From: SpSt-333 sp964371615
Lineage (GTDB): Bacteria > Bacteroidota > Ignavibacteria > UBA10030 > UBA8401
Reading direction: 5' to 3'
NCBI GenBank assembly: GCA_964371615.1
Contig: CAYJMS010000002.1
Span: forward strand, 1-64,000
DNA: 64,000 nt
Positions 1 to 8,577 of the stretch are shown here, piece by piece; position 1 is the first letter of the stretch; each line of letters begins with the position of its first letter. The position numbers and the translations under genes are program-made. The notes below the pieces were generated by a model. That model saw nothing but the letters and a program-made list of their open reading frames with translations, made no database searches and was not told the origin of the DNA.

Positions 1-162
1 CTACGGTCCACAAAAATTTTATATGCGGTCAGCGGTTCTGCGCCGAAGGCGCATCCGCCTCAGGCGGAGATCCCGCTACGGTCCACAAAAATTTTATATG
101 CGGTCAGCGGTTCTGCGCCGAAGGCGCATCTGCCTCAGGCGGAGATCCCGCTACGGTCCACA
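1..162. repeat. 75-bp tandem repeat rich in palindromes (two full units plus partial third)
   Basis: Units start at 1, 76 and 151, so the period is exactly 75 bp. The two complete units differ at one base (C at 56, T at 131). Each unit holds two hairpins: TGCGCCGAAGGCGCA and CCGCCTCAGGCGG. The repeat runs off the left edge, so the copy number is unknown. It looks like a dispersed palindromic intergenic element. It yields a short repetitive ORF that I do not consider a gene. Confidence 0.9.
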
Positions 163-236
163 CCTACCTCCATTTTTGCTGCACAGTACGGATCAAAGTC
201 ATTTTGATTACCACCACCATTACAGGGCATCCTATC

Positions 237-3200
237 ATGAAAAAAAACTTACTCCTCTTGCTCTTTTTCCCTTTGACAGTTTTCGCGGCATGGCCGGACA
301 CCGTTTCAACCGAAATAGTCACCCCCGGAGTTGTTCTTACGCAATATACGCTTCCAGGACCGTTTACGCTGGATGTTCTCGAAGTCGATATCACAAATCC
401 CCATCTGACGCTTGAAAGTTATCGTCCTTCCGGATTGACAAAAACTACAATTCAATCCGCTGCCAACGATAAAGTCGGACATCGGGTGATCGGCGCTATC
501 AACGGCGGATTTTTCAGTTTTGAAACCGGATGGCCGGTCCACAACCAACTGGTAAACGGAAAGCCGGTGTATGGAATTCCGACATCCAAATCGAGTTTCG
601 CGATGACCGAAGACAAGAAAGTGTTCATCGAACGTTTTAATTTTTCCGGAAAAATATTTTCGAAAGGCGGCTCACCGTTGACTATCAACAAAAGCAATAC
701 GAGCCGGGGTGCGGGTGAGACAGTATTGTTTTCTTCTTTCAAAGGTGGAACGACTGGAACCGACGCCACTGGCGCCGAGGCGACATTACTCATTGTTTCA
801 CAACCTCTCGCAACAAACGATACGCTCGTTGCGGTGGTCACACACAAAGGTGCCGGCAATAACTCCATCCCAGTAGATGGTTTTGTCCTTTCCGGCGGCA
901 GCGGAGCCCCGGCAACATTTATTACATCCGATCTTGCCGTAAACGATACGGTAAAACTTCTCCTTTCGTATAATCCATTCAATCCCGCGAATGTACACCG
1001 ATTGACGCAGTTGATCTCCGGAAACGGACATTTAATAAAAAACGGTGTTCCCTATCCAACGTTGGGCGATTACGATCAATCGGGTACAAGTTTTAACGAA
1101 GCGCGCCACCCGAGAACATTTGTCGGCATCAATGCCGATACTTCAAAAGTATATTTGTGTACCGTGGATGGACGTCAAACGACGAGTCTTGGCATGAACT
1201 TCACGGAAATGGCGAATTTCCTTGTTGCCATCGGTGTCAACAATGCTTTCAATCTTGACGGCGGCGGATCGACCACCATGGTTGTACGCGGCAAAGTAGT
1301 CAATTCTCCCTCCGATCCCGGCGGAGAACGTTCCGTTGCAAATACTCTCCATGTAGTCAGCACAGCACCGGTCGGGACTCTGTATAAGTTAAATATTCTG
1401 GAAGATCGTAAAGACATTTTTCAAGGTAGAACGTATTTATTTCATGCCGAAGGGAAAGATGAATTTTATAATCCCCTGGCGTTGCCCGTTGCAACCACCT
1501 GGAGCGCCGATACTTCCATAGGAACCATCGACTCGACAGGGCTTTTCACGGCAAAAAATACAAATGACAGCGGATGGGTACGGATACAGCACAATACAAT
1601 CTCCGATTCAGTTAAGGTTTATGTCCGCGTCATCAACAACTTACGGGTATACCCAACGTCACTCGTCATGACTCCCGGTGAGCAGGTAACGATAAAAATC
1701 TTCGGTATTGATTCCGGCAATAACGAATTGGCAATCGAGGGAACGCAGATCATTTCCACCGTAGTCGGACAAGGATTAAATTTTTCGCCAACCGATAATG
1801 TCGTCACAGCAACAGCATTCGGTAAAGGAACTTTTCAGGTATCGCTGGATACCGTGAAAATAATTCTGAATTATGATTTCAACGGAAAGGATACAACGGT
1901 CATTTCGGAAAATTTTAACGACCGGTTTCTTTGGACAGAGGATGTCACCGGCACCGATCCTGATAATGTTTTTTTTGGTCTGAGTTCCGATACTGTCTTT
2001 TCCGCTCCCAATTCATATCGCATTTTTTACAGCTTTCCGACAGCGGACGTTACAACCGCTATCATGTTCACCGCCATGCCGCTTGCCAGCCGCCCGGATA
2101 GTATCTACCTTAAAGTATACGGTAATGGCGGCGGCCATACTCTGAAATTGATCTTCGAGGATAAAAACGGTGAACAATTTTATATTACTTCTCCGACAAT
2201 CGTAAACTGGACGGGTGCCTGGCAAAACATCGGTTTCAAAATGGTGAATGCCAAGCCGGTCGCCGGCGGGACACTCGATTTTCCCATCACTTTGACACAG
2301 ATACAAATTCTCGTAGGCGAAAATAATGCCGCCGGAGGAAAAGCGGTTGGAACAATTTTCGTCGACGATATTACGGTGCACTATCCGAATAGAACCGTTG
2401 CACCTTCGGTACTGTTTAATTTTAATTCAGGAATTACCGGTTGGCTGCAACCGTCGCAGGGAAACACCGCGCAACTGGTTGGAATCGTTATTGCTTCATC
2501 GAATATCGTGTGGAGCAATGAACATCCGTATGAAGGGTCCCATAGCGGTAAATTCACCTACGTCGATGATGCAGCTACGGCGCTGGATTGGAACGTGAGG
2601 ATCACACGGGCAACCAATGCTGAATTGGGATCGATGCTTCGAGGCAGTTATATCGGAGCATGGGTGTGGGCGAACGAAAAAATGGACATCACATTGCGAA
2701 CGGTGATACGAGATGCCAACGGACAAATATGCTCCGGCCCTGCATTTCCGGTCAATCACATCGGTTGGAAATTGATCGGCACCAAACTTGACGAGAATCT
2801 CTTTACTCCCTACCTGACCGCGGGAAAGATCACCGACACCGACAACAAATTTAACGGATTCCGGCTGCAGGCGCTTCATGCAGATATCAACGGTAAGACG
2901 AAAGTATTTTACATTGACAAAATGGTCACCAGTGCGCTCACCGTCCCGACCGGATTTATTGATTTTGGCGCGACCTGGGATTCGTCAGGCAACCAAGTAA
3001 AAGTAACATGGGGTGTCAACTCGGAAATCAGCATCAACCGATATGGGATCGAAAGAAGTCTCGACGGAATTCAATTTGAAGAAGTCGGGTTGGTCACTGC
3101 TATAGGAAATACCGATACGACCCAGCGGTATTCGTACTACGACAATATCGGTGCATTGGTAACGGTACAATACCGAATCCGCCAGTACACCAATGACGGC

Positions 3201-3530
3201 GCTCAAGAGACAACCCCGAATATCAATTTCACTTTATTGGGGGTCGGCAACGATCATTTTTCTCCCTGGTCGTTTCGTCTGCAGCAAAATTATCCCAATC
3301 CCTTTAACCCGACAACCACCATCATGTTCCAGATTCCCGTCGCGCAACGAACGACATTGAAGGTGTTCGACATACTCGGGAGGGAAATCTCCACTCTTAT
3401 CGATGACGAATTATCCGCCGGCGATCATATCGTTACATGGGATTCTTCCATCGTTGCTACCGGTGTGTATTTTTACCGATTGCAATCCGGAAATTTCTCC
3501 GGTACAAAAAAAATGATCGTGGCAAAATAG
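237..3530 (+). CDS. Secreted phosphodiester glycosidase (NAGPA/DUF2233-like) with T9SS sorting domain
   Basis: The protein has 1097 residues from the ATG at 237, chosen because it opens with a clear signal peptide (MKKNLLLLLFFPLTVFA). An in-frame ATG 11 codons earlier would put extra residues before it. Residues about 20-370 form a phosphodiester glycosidase domain, with INGGFF near residue 90 and NLDGGGSTTMVV near residue 340; the family removes sugar caps from phosphodiesters. Next come an Ig-like region and two jelly-roll-like carbohydrate-binding regions (about 560-720 and 730-900). The C-terminus carries QNYPNPFNPTTTI and ends in KKMIVAK, the T9SS type A sorting signature, so the protein is probably exported and surface-anchored. 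It lies outside the island, upstream of the tRNA-Ser scar. The substrate is unknown. Confidence 0.85.
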   Translation: MKKNLLLLLFFPLTVFAAWPDTVSTEIVTPGVVLTQYTLPGPFTLDVLEVDITNPHLTLESYRPSGLTKTTIQSAANDKVGHRVIGAINGGFFSFETGWPVHNQLVNGKPVYGIPTSKSSFAMTEDKKVFIERFNFSGKIFSKGGSPLTINKSNTSRGAGETVLFSSFKGGTTGTDATGAEATLLIVSQPLATNDTLVAVVTHKGAGNNSIPVDGFVLSGGSGAPATFITSDLAVNDTVKLLLSYNPFNPANVHRLTQLISGNGHLIKNGVPYPTLGDYDQSGTSFNEARHPRTFVGINADTSKVYLCTVDGRQTTSLGMNFTEMANFLVAIGVNNAFNLDGGGSTTMVVRGKVVNSPSDPGGERSVANTLHVVSTAPVGTLYKLNILEDRKDIFQGRTYLFHAEGKDEFYNPLALPVATTWSADTSIGTIDSTGLFTAKNTNDSGWVRIQHNTISDSVKVYVRVINNLRVYPTSLVMTPGEQVTIKIFGIDSGNNELAIEGTQIISTVVGQGLNFSPTDNVVTATAFGKGTFQVSLDTVKIILNYDFNGKDTTVISENFNDRFLWTEDVTGTDPDNVFFGLSSDTVFSAPNSYRIFYSFPTADVTTAIMFTAMPLASRPDSIYLKVYGNGGGHTLKLIFEDKNGEQFYITSPTIVNWTGAWQNIGFKMVNAKPVAGGTLDFPITLTQIQILVGENNAAGGKAVGTIFVDDITVHYPNRTVAPSVLFNFNSGITGWLQPSQGNTAQLVGIVIASSNIVWSNEHPYEGSHSGKFTYVDDAATALDWNVRITRATNAELGSMLRGSYIGAWVWANEKMDITLRTVIRDANGQICSGPAFPVNHIGWKLIGTKLDENLFTPYLTAGKITDTDNKFNGFRLQALHADINGKTKVFYIDKMVTSALTVPTGFIDFGATWDSSGNQVKVTWGVNSEISINRYGIERSLDGIQFEEVGLVTAIGNTDTTQRYSYYDNIGALVTVQYRIRQYTNDGAQETTPNINFTLLGVGNDHFSPWSFRLQQNYPNPFNPTTTIMFQIPVAQRTTLKVFDILGREISTLIDDELSAGDHIVTWDSSIVATGVYFYRLQSGNFSGTKKMIVAK

Positions 3531-3540
3531 AACTTTGTTC

Positions 3541-3569
3541 TTGCACGGCGAGGTCAAGTTTCGTATTTT
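3541..3569 (+). promoter_or_regulatory. Sigma70-like promoter, probably the original tRNA-Ser promoter
   Basis: TTGCAC at 3541-3546 and TATTTT at 3564-3569 are separated by 17 bp. Initiation would fall near 3576, just before the tRNA-Ser 5' fragment at 3597. I infer that this is the pre-integration host promoter, which now reads through the tRNA stub toward the integrase. Confidence 0.4.
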
Positions 3570-3596
3570 TGTATGTTCAAAAGTCGAAATTGTCCC

Positions 3597-3635
3597 GGAG
3601 AGGTGGGTGAGTGGCTTAAACCAGCGGTTTGCTAA
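3597..3635 (+). other. attL: truncated tRNA-Ser 5' half
   Basis: These 39 bases match the first 39 bases of tRNA-Ser(GCU) at 52954-52992, then diverge completely (CTCGGTGAGA here against ACCGCCGTAC in the intact gene). No T-arm or 3' acceptor strand follows, so this is a non-functional stub and the left attachment site. Confidence 0.85.
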
Positions 3636-3688
3636 CTCGGTGAGACGATAAAAATAATCCTTTCTTTTCAATACTTTTAATACAGGTA

Positions 3689-3707
3689 GTACCAAAATTG
3701 GCACTCC
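3689..3707 (+). repeat. Island-end repeat, left copy (possible integrase arm site)
   Basis: GTACCAAAATTGGCACTCC here matches GTACCAAATCAGGCACTCC at 52844-52862 in 16 of 19 positions and in the same orientation. The copies lie 53 bp inside attL and 91 bp before attR, which suits recombinase arm-type binding sites. Confidence 0.5.
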
Positions 3708-3738
3708 CTTTTTGTTTACACAGAAAGGGAGTTTTTTT
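3703..3738 (+). terminator. Hairpin plus T-run overlapping the integrase ribosome-binding site
   Basis: ACTCCCTTT (3703-3711) pairs perfectly with AAAGGGAGT (3724-3732), and the sequence runs on into seven T residues. It has the form of an intrinsic terminator. The right arm also contains GGGAG, the likely Shine-Dalgarno of the integrase start at 3739, so folding could limit both transcription and translation of the integrase. Confidence 0.55.
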
Positions 3739-4773
3739 ATGTTCCTCACCAAGGTCGGTAACTACTACCATCTCATGTATCGTGATGCAAGCGGTAAGCG
3801 TATCAAAGTCACGACAAAATGCAAGTCGAAATCGGATGCCAATTCGTTCCTGAGATCATTCAAAATCCGTCAAGCCAATCCCCTCGCCTCTACGACCATA
3901 TCGGAATTTGGAAATGATTACTTCCGGTATGCTTCCGGTGTTCTCACAAAACATACTTTACGGACATATAAATCGGCGTTCAATGAACTGCGGCGCAATA
4001 TGGGAGATGTTCCCATAGCATCAATCGGAATAAGAGAGATTGAACAGTTCATCAGTGCCAAGTGTAACCAGTCATCTGCTTGGTCCGCACGAAGGATCTT
4101 CATCTCACTGTCGGCAGCATTTCAGAAGGCGATGGATTGGAAAATCATCAACGATAACCCATTCAAAAGGATCAAGAAACCAAAAACGCCGGAAGTGCTC
4201 CCGGCATTCCTCTCCCCTACCGACTTCAAGAATCTGTTCAGTATAATCCCTGACGTAGAATACCAGGATCTATTTTACACTGCTTTATTTACCGGACTCA
4301 GGCTCAGTGAATTACGGTATCTCAAGTGGGAACATATCAAGTTTGATGAGCAGTGTATCATCATCAAAAACAGTGACCAATTTACAACGAAAAGTAAAAA
4401 GATCAGGATTATTCCGATGAATCCGGAATTATACGAGAGGTTATTGGAGCGAAAACAACGAGTTAAATTCGAATGCGATTGGGTATTTTACAATCGGAAA
4501 GGGATGCAATTCGACAATTATTTTGTTTCTAAAGTGTTTAAGAGGTATGTAAGACAGGCCGGGATCGATCCAAAGATCCACTTCCACAGTCTCAGACATT
4601 CATTTGCATCTGCTTTAGTTAGGGAAGGTGTTTCGTTATATGCAGTACAAAAACTTTTGGGACACAGTTCGATAAAAACAACAGAAATATATAGCCACTT
4701 GTCGCCAGCACAACTCCATCATGAAGTAAATATCGGACTCAATGCATTCACTCAGAAAACTGTAAACAATTAA
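3739..4773 (+). CDS. Tyrosine recombinase (island integrase, left end)
   Basis: This 344-residue phage-type integrase starts at ATG 3739, preceded by GGGAG eight bases upstream; an upstream in-frame TTG is less likely. Residues about 50-140 are a SAM-like core-binding domain and about 155-335 the catalytic domain. The catalytic set is visible: R188 in TGLRLSE, H283 and R286 in HSLRH, H309 in LGHSS, and nucleophile Y318 in IYSHL. It sits directly inside attL and reads inward. It resembles the right-end recombinase across the catalytic domain (both have NPF followed by R/KKI and KxPEV) but lacks that protein's N-terminal winged helix. It probably catalyses integration and excision at tRNA-Ser. 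Confidence 0.9.
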   Translation: MFLTKVGNYYHLMYRDASGKRIKVTTKCKSKSDANSFLRSFKIRQANPLASTTISEFGNDYFRYASGVLTKHTLRTYKSAFNELRRNMGDVPIASIGIREIEQFISAKCNQSSAWSARRIFISLSAAFQKAMDWKIINDNPFKRIKKPKTPEVLPAFLSPTDFKNLFSIIPDVEYQDLFYTALFTGLRLSELRYLKWEHIKFDEQCIIIKNSDQFTTKSKKIRIIPMNPELYERLLERKQRVKFECDWVFYNRKGMQFDNYFVSKVFKRYVRQAGIDPKIHFHSLRHSFASALVREGVSLYAVQKLLGHSSIKTTEIYSHLSPAQLHHEVNIGLNAFTQKTVNN

Positions 4774-4800
4774 AAAATCGTGAACCCTATAAATTGCAGT

Positions 4801-6384
4801 TTATTCAGAGGAAATTGATACTTTTTTCACCACGTCAATGACTGTTCCATCAACCCATTGCACAACTGCAATGACATCGTCATTTGATACCTTCGGCGGT
4901 TCCGGTTTCCCGCCGCATATATCGTACACCTCCCGTTGTATGTCTTCGATCGTGCGAAGAGGCAGCCTACTTCTCGACAGTTTCCTTATCAAATCTTTAC
5001 GTATTGGATTGATCGCAATACCGCGTTCTGTAATAACGACATCAACCATTTCACCCGTCCCGCATAATGTCGTGACCCGATCGACGATGATCGGCACCCT
5101 GTCACGGAATGAAGGGATCGCGAGAATGACACACTTCCCAAAGAGACAATCCTGCCAACCGCCGATACCATGCAATAAATATCCGTCGGAATGAGTGACG
5201 ACATTGGCATTAAAATTGAGATCAACCTCCGTCGCACCAAGAACAACAGCATCAAGCATTGAAGCGAAATTCCCTTTCCCATGAAAATTGTAACTTGTAA
5301 AGGGGCTTGTGTTCACATGCCGTGGATTCTCCCGCAGCGAACGGATACCCGCCATATCGAAAGCTTGGCCATCGAGTATGTAATCGGTCAATCCTTCTTC
5401 AAGCATTTCAGTAAGGTACTGGGTGCTACCGCCACGGATGAAACGTGCTTTCACCCCTTGCGATCTCATTCGTTCCTTCAGGAGCAATAAGAATGCAAGG
5501 TTGATCCCTCCCGCACCCGCCTGGAACGAAAAGCCGTTTTGCATAATCCCCGATTCTTCTACGAACTGAGTGATGTATTCAGCGATGAGTATCCTGTCGG
5601 GGCTTTTAGTCACCTGTGTTGTGCCTGAAACAATCTTTGACGGGTCTCCCAGTGAATCGACTTCAACGACATAGTCAATATTGTTTCCCTGAATGTGCCA
5701 CGGCACGCAAGGGAAATCCACCAGCGTATCAGTAACGACGATCACTCTGTCAGCATATTCGGAATCTCCAAGCGCAAAGCCAAGGGGGCCGCAGGCAGAT
5801 TTCCCCGCCACACCGTTTGCATTTCCGAACGGATCAGCGCACGGTGCGGCAATGACCGCAATGTCTATATGGACTTCGCCATCCTGAATCGCACGATACC
5901 GACCGCCGTGCGAACGCAATACGCCGGTTCCGTTCATCTTCCCCTCTGATGCAAAACGCCCCAACGGTCCGTTCATGCTTCCTTCGATATGATGAATTGT
6001 CCCGTCTTCCAGGTACTTGATTAAATATTCATGGACAGGAAACGAGGCGCTTGGATACCACCGGATATTCTTTACTCCCATTTCCTTGATCGTTTCGAAT
6101 AGCATATTCGTCACAGCATCGCCGTTGCGCAAGTGATGGTGTGTGGAGATCGTCATTCCACTTTTCAATCCGGATTTTTTCAGCGCCTCTTTCAGATTTT
6201 TAACGACTTTATTCCCGCTGGAAGGATAATCGGCGCAACTGCGAACGGGAGGTGCAGCAATTTTCCCTTGAGGGATATATTTGTTGATTCCTTTGAATGG
6301 AATCACCCTGACGCCGTTTATCATTTCCGGGACAAGTCGTCCCGCGGCATTCTTAATAAATTTAGATTGCGTTGCTTTTGTCAT
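4801..6384 (-). CDS. citF: Citrate lyase alpha subunit (citrate CoA-transferase), CitF
   Basis: This 527-residue protein has the length and sequence style of CitF throughout, including the PQGKIAAPP-type N-terminal region, the STHHHLRNGD segment and the C-terminal TERGIAINP region. CitF exchanges acetyl for citryl on the acyl carrier protein, the first half of citrate cleavage to oxaloacetate and acetate. I chose ATG 6384 because it falls 7 bp after the upstream stop codon; a longer frame reaching 6426 would overlap citE. It is the last gene of the cluster and converges on the integrase. The maturation genes citC, citX and citG are absent, so activation must rely on genes elsewhere. The true substrate may be a citrate analogue. 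Confidence 0.88.
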   Translation of the reverse strand: MTKATQSKFIKNAAGRLVPEMINGVRVIPFKGINKYIPQGKIAAPPVRSCADYPSSGNKVVKNLKEALKKSGLKSGMTISTHHHLRNGDAVTNMLFETIKEMGVKNIRWYPSASFPVHEYLIKYLEDGTIHHIEGSMNGPLGRFASEGKMNGTGVLRSHGGRYRAIQDGEVHIDIAVIAAPCADPFGNANGVAGKSACGPLGFALGDSEYADRVIVVTDTLVDFPCVPWHIQGNNIDYVVEVDSLGDPSKIVSGTTQVTKSPDRILIAEYITQFVEESGIMQNGFSFQAGAGGINLAFLLLLKERMRSQGVKARFIRGGSTQYLTEMLEEGLTDYILDGQAFDMAGIRSLRENPRHVNTSPFTSYNFHGKGNFASMLDAVVLGATEVDLNFNANVVTHSDGYLLHGIGGWQDCLFGKCVILAIPSFRDRVPIIVDRVTTLCGTGEMVDVVITERGIAINPIRKDLIRKLSRSRLPLRTIEDIQREVYDICGGKPEPPKVSNDDVIAVVQWVDGTVIDVVKKVSISSE

Positions 6385-6391
6385 AACACGA

Positions 6392-7594
6392 TTATTTTTC
6401 TGAATCCAATTGTGCCAATATAACAATGCGATGCGCGCATTTCACAACAGGCGCATCGATCATTTTTGAATCAAGCGCGACCACTCCCGATCCTGTCTTT
6501 TGGGCTTCATTGTACGTATCAATCACGCGGCGGGCATATTCCACATCTGCCGGTGACGGGGCAAATGCCTGGTGGATTATTTTGATCTGCCGTGGATGTA
6601 TGCAACCTTTTCCATCAAAACCAAGCCCTTTTGCTTCTTCCACACTTTGCCGTAATCCTTCATCATCATTTACATCGGAAAAAACAGAATCAAGAGCCTG
6701 AATTCCGGCCGCTTTTGCTCCATTGACGATTGCGCTACGGGCAAACAGACTTTCAGTTCCCACTTTCGTTCGCACGACACCGATATCAGCAGTATAATCT
6801 TCCAATCCGATTGCCAATGCACAATTCCATCGGCTGGCAGAGGCGATCTCGAACGCCCGTTCGATCCCAAGTGCACTTTCAATGATCGGGATCAGGAACA
6901 GGTTCCGTTTTATATTATGCTTCGAAAGTATTGAATCAATTTCTGCATCGACATCATTTATCTGCTTGGATGATTCACATTTCGGGATAAGGATTGTCTG
7001 CACATTACCAGGAACGATTTGCTTAATATCTTCGAGTCCGAGCGGGAATGGATTGATCCTCACCATTCTTTCTGCACTTCCAAAATTGACATTCCTGAGG
7101 GCGTTCCTCACGAGGATGCGAGCCGCATCTTTCTCGGCAGGTACGACGCTATCTTCAAGATCAAGGATGATGCAATCCGGCTTGTGCAACCCTGCATTTA
7201 GAAAAAAGTGCGGTTCATTTCCCGGAAGATATAACCGCGTACGCCGTATACGATCACGTTTCCCACTATCAGTGTACCGGACACTTCTCAATTGGAAATC
7301 GCCTTGCTGAAGCGGATTGGATCTTTTTATTGCGGTTTCTACTCGTGTGGCAATGACAAACGGTACTGCGCCACGATCATCCAATGTTACCGCTGCATTT
7401 TTTATTTCATAATGTTTAAGGATGGCAATAATTTGGGTACGGATGGCATTGCCGTATAATTTTTCGACTTTGCTGTTAAGATCGATTGTGATCCCCCCTT
7501 TAGAGGTGACCTTGAATTGAACATAACAATCCGATCGAATACTTTCACCGGTTCGGCCGGCAGAACCTGTTTTATTTTTCACTTGAGTCTTCAT
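6392..7594 (-). CDS. citE: Fused citrate lyase acyl-carrier protein and beta subunit (CitD-CitE)
   Basis: This 400-residue protein joins two normally separate subunits. Residues about 8-95 match CitD: a GRTGES turn with S18 at the expected prosthetic-group serine, then VEKLYGNAIRTQI and LDDRGAVPFVIATRVETA. Residues about 115-395 are CitE (HpcH/HpaI fold): RLYLPGNEP, then IILDLEDSV with acidic metal ligands, and GKGCIHPRQI near the C-terminus. CitE cleaves the acyl-carrier-bound citryl group to oxaloacetate and acetyl-ACP, so fusion would tether the substrate arm to its lyase. It is followed by citF after 7 bp and lies downstream of the aldo/keto reductase gene. No frameshift or stop separates the two domains. 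Confidence 0.85.
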   Translation of the reverse strand: MKTQVKNKTGSAGRTGESIRSDCYVQFKVTSKGGITIDLNSKVEKLYGNAIRTQIIAILKHYEIKNAAVTLDDRGAVPFVIATRVETAIKRSNPLQQGDFQLRSVRYTDSGKRDRIRRTRLYLPGNEPHFFLNAGLHKPDCIILDLEDSVVPAEKDAARILVRNALRNVNFGSAERMVRINPFPLGLEDIKQIVPGNVQTILIPKCESSKQINDVDAEIDSILSKHNIKRNLFLIPIIESALGIERAFEIASASRWNCALAIGLEDYTADIGVVRTKVGTESLFARSAIVNGAKAAGIQALDSVFSDVNDDEGLRQSVEEAKGLGFDGKGCIHPRQIKIIHQAFAPSPADVEYARRVIDTYNEAQKTGSGVVALDSKMIDAPVVKCAHRIVILAQLDSEK

Positions 7595-7605
7595 GTGTTC
7601 CCATA

Positions 7606-8577
7606 TTACCAGGCGTATGCTTCCGGCGCTTCGCCGCCAGGACCAGGCCAGATAGTTTCAATCTTTGTGATCTCTTCATCGTTCAACGTTGTTTCTACAG
7701 CATCGATCATGCCTTGCAAATGGATGATAGTACGCGGACCAATAATGACGGAACTGATGACAGGATTATGCAACAGCCATGCTATCGCGACTGCTTCCGG
7801 GTTTTTTCCCGTCGACGCACAGAATACTTCGTACTCTTCCACTTTGTGCCGGTGTTGTTCAAGTGCTTTTTGAACTGCATCGGTCTTTTTTCTCACGCCG
7901 TCGTTTGTGCCAAAAATTCCGGCAAGTATCCCTTCAGCCAAGGGACTCCATGGAACTATCCCGATTCCGAATTTCCTGCAGGCCGGAATAACTTCCAATT
8001 CGATCATCCGATTCGTCAAATTATACAAACTTTGTTCGGAGATGAGTCCATTATGATTTCTGTGCCGAGCGCTCAGTTGGGCTTCAACAATATGCCAACC
8101 GGCAAAATTACTGCTGCCATTGTAAATAACCTTCCCTTCCGCGATGAGTACTTCCATCGCCTGCCATATCTCATCCCACGGGACTGTACGATCGATATGA
8201 TGCATCTGGTACAGATCGATGTGATCCGTTTTCAATCGACGCAGACTATCCTCACAGGCAGTACGGATGTGGTACGCGGAAAGTCCCCGTTCATTGATCC
8301 CTTCTCCCATCTTCCCGTATACTTTCGTCGCCAGTACAATTTTTTGACGTCGGCCTCCTCCTTGCGACAACCATTTCCCGATGATCTCCTCTGTCCGTCC
8401 GCGATGTCCAACACCGCCGTACACATCTGCCGTATCAATGAAATTAATGCCTGCATCGATTGCGGCATCAAGAATCGCAAAACTGGTCTGTTCGTCCACT
8501 AATTTGCCGAGATTCATCGTGCCGAGACACAATCTGCTAACTGACAATCCGGACCGGCCAAGTGAAGAGTATTTCAT
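7606..8577 (-). CDS. Aldo/keto reductase
   Basis: This 323-residue NAD(P)H-dependent oxidoreductase has the standard length and a TIM-barrel AKR sequence. The catalytic tetrad is in place: D48 in NFIDTAD, Y53 in VYGG, K85 in ATKVYG and H126 in YQMHHID. The C-terminal cofactor motif SSVIIGPRT is present. Its start overlaps the stop of the upstream ADP-ribosylglycohydrolase gene by 4 bp (ATGA), so the two are translationally coupled. It probably reduces a sugar-derived aldehyde or ketone in the same catabolic route. The substrate cannot be read from sequence. Confidence 0.88.
   Translation of the reverse strand: MKYSSLGRSGLSVSRLCLGTMNLGKLVDEQTSFAILDAAIDAGINFIDTADVYGGVGHRGRTEEIIGKWLSQGGGRRQKIVLATKVYGKMGEGINERGLSAYHIRTACEDSLRRLKTDHIDLYQMHHIDRTVPWDEIWQAMEVLIAEGKVIYNGSSNFAGWHIVEAQLSARHRNHNGLISEQSLYNLTNRMIELEVIPACRKFGIGIVPWSPLAEGILAGIFGTNDGVRKKTDAVQKALEQHRHKVEEYEVFCASTGKNPEAVAIAWLLHNPVISSVIIGPRTIIHLQGMIDAVETTLNDEEITKIETIWPGPGGEAPEAYAW

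Noticed and set aside
23..415. 130-residue open frame through the 75-bp repeats
   Set aside because: It is the repeat unit translated (arginine-rich tandem peptide) and runs into the glycosidase gene in a different frame.
3579..3588. AAAAGTCGAA shared with 52907-52916 near both island ends
   Set aside because: Ten bases in AT-rich sequence at different distances from the tRNA; probably chance.
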